A DNA stretch of 64,000 nucleotides from Bacteroidia bacterium (GTDB lineage: Bacteria > Bacteroidota > Bacteroidia > Flavobacteriales > Flavobacteriaceae). The notes under the pieces were generated by a model. The model did not search any database, was not told the origin of the DNA, and was given only the letters and a program-made list of their open reading frames with translations. The stretch lies in contig JAUIBW010000021.1 of the NCBI GenBank assembly GCA_030427585.1, positions 22,650 to 86,649 on the forward strand, in the 5' to 3' direction. Below are positions 63,051 to 64,000 of this stretch, piece after piece. Both the position numbers and the translations under genes were made by a program. Every line of letters starts with the position of its first letter. Position 1 is the first letter of the stretch.

Positions 63051-64000
63051 TGTTTTCTATATTTTGCTATGACACGCTCTGTAATGAGAAATAGTATATA
63101 TAAAAACCATAACCATTTAGATACCTCTAAAGGAGTAGAACTCTCTTTATTTTTCTTAAAATCTGTAGCTACAACCGGAAGTAGTTCTTCTATGTTTATA
63201 ACACGTTTATCATATGATTCAATTTTTTCTTCGAGAGCTTCATTATGATTGAGGGTTGCTAACAGATGTTCTGCAAAATACTCACTTACGACACGTTCTG
63301 CATTAAGAGGTTTTGTAAGATAGAAGACTTTTTTCGAAAATCCTTTTTCTATGATGTTATGAGATAAATCATCTGGTTTATACAAGAGTAGTGTCGAAGA
63401 AGTTTGCGGAGTTTCATCTTTACTTAACCATATTACTGTATTAAAAGTATCTAGGTGTATCGTATCTATATTCTGTACGGTACGAACATCAATAGCCCAG
63501 TTAAGGTATTTTGATATAGCACGATAGGAAGCTTCAATATATGTTTTTTCTGTAGACAAACTATCGTCATAAAATACCAAAACACTAATAGGTGATTCGG
63601 TAATCAGAGGATGTTGTTCTTGATTTCCATTTACCAGAAAAACTATACTATCCTTTGCTTTATTAAACTTGATTTGAGTACTCCCCTTAGTAACAAGTTC
63701 TTTCTCAAAAGACAAATGTCGATCATCACTTGATACAGAAAGCAACTGTATTGCATCCTCTTTTTTAATAGCACTAAGTATATTCTTAGTCGGTTTTCCC
63801 GGATCTAGAATTACCCATGATATATTTTTATGCACTAAAGGTCTCTTCCCCTTTATACCCGACACAAATGCATTCGTTATAACAACAATACTATCGGTTT
63901 CTAATGTTTCCATTTCTCTGGCCAATTGCCAATACTCTGGGGTTACGGTAGGAGTTTCATATGCTAAATCATTTTGATACTCTGGAAAACCAGATTGTAA
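63047..64000 (-). CDS. BatA-like membrane protein, C-terminal part (5' end outside window)
   Basis: The frame is open through base 64000, so the gene begins to the right of the window; the TTG at 63925 is internal (the frame upstream reads TPEYWQLAREME). The visible ~317 residues contain an extracytoplasmic alpha/beta region (SIVVITNAFVSGIKGKRP ... ISWVILDPG) and one C-terminal span near the end (KWLWFLYILFLITERVIAKYRKQ). This fits the C-terminal half of BatA-domain proteins, whose N-terminal spans would be outside. It overlaps the DUF4175-like gene by 4 bp. Confidence 0.7.
   Translation of the reverse strand, partial: LQSGFPEYQNDLAYETPTVTPEYWQLAREMETLETDSIVVITNAFVSGIKGKRPLVHKNISWVILDPGKPTKNILSAIKKEDAIQLLSVSSDDRHLSFEKELVTKGSTQIKFNKAKDSIVFLVNGNQEQHPLITESPISVLVFYDDSLSTEKTYIEASYRAISKYLNWAIDVRTVQNIDTIHLDTFNTVIWLSKDETPQTSSTLLLYKPDDLSHNIIEKGFSKKVFYLTKPLNAERVVSEYFAEHLLATLNHNEALEEKIESYDKRVINIEELLPVVATDFKKNKESSTPLEVSKWLWFLYILFLITERVIAKYRKQ

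Overview
The window is chromosomal DNA of a marine-type member of the Bacteroidetes, most likely family Flavobacteriaceae (Aquimarina-like by overall flavour; genus not provable here). The evidence is AT-rich DNA, promoters of the TAnnTTTG type, type IX secretion (T9SS) C-terminal signals of both classes, a PorP/SprF partner protein, a BlaI/M56-peptidase pair, a BatA/DUF4175-like cluster and Bacteroidetes-style mobilization genes.

Layout. 1-5.3 kb: the 3' end of an M20 peptidase gene, an alpha/beta hydrolase, and an overlapping pair made of a glutamate-cysteine-ligase-like protein with CBS domains and an AstE/aspartoacylase-like zinc enzyme. 5.3-5.6 kb: a small six-cysteine secreted-peptide precursor with its own terminator. 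5.9-7.4 kb: a spermidine-synthase-like methyltransferase and a lipoprotein. 7.5-10.7 kb: a BlaI repressor and M56 (BlaR1-like) sensor peptidase with about twelve C-terminal KIH repeats, behind an operator-promoter that can be read in the DNA. 10.7-18.9 kb: nitrogen assimilation, with gltBD (glutamate synthase) divergent from a PII protein gene and an ammonium transporter gene. 18.9-24.3 kb: a hybrid sensor kinase, a DUF4870 membrane protein and a secreted trypsin-like protease with a T9SS tail. 24.6-26.0 kb: mnmE.

26.0-46.1 kb is a 20.1-kb integrated element. It sits exactly at the 3' end of mnmE and is bounded by a perfect 19-bp direct repeat that encodes the last residues (FCIGK-stop) of MnmE. 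In order it carries a tyrosine integrase with a coupled membrane protein, an excisionase-like HTH protein, an SF3 primase-helicase, an iteron-like repeat field (candidate replication origin), a toprim primase, a hairpin region (candidate oriT), a BfmA/BtgA-type accessory protein, a relaxase, a VirD4-type coupling protein, TraO-like and TraQ-like envelope proteins, a phosphoesterase and small ORFs. Its right end holds a four-gene minus-strand restriction cassette: XRE controller, type IIG nuclease-methylase, second adenine methylase and DUF262/DUF1524 (GmrSD-like) nuclease. No mating-pore gene set is present, so I read it as a mobilizable element carrying a defence cargo. This composite restriction cassette is the best candidate for an under-described system.

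46.1-56.8 kb: a large T9SS-secreted leucine-rich/Fn3-like protein with its PorP/SprF partner, a decayed lipoprotein gene containing a 52-bp perfect palindrome, a TPR-AraC-type regulator, and a five-gene cluster of unknown function. A 53-nt promoter-like motif (44 of 53 positions identical) lies upstream of both the T9SS operon and the unknown cluster, which suggests joint control. 57-64 kb, minus strand: small envelope proteins, then a tightly overlapping BatA-like / DUF4175-like / large membrane protein operon that runs off the right edge.

Several starts were moved from upstream TTG codons to the first sensible ATG (noted per entry). No rRNA, tRNA or CRISPR array was recognised.
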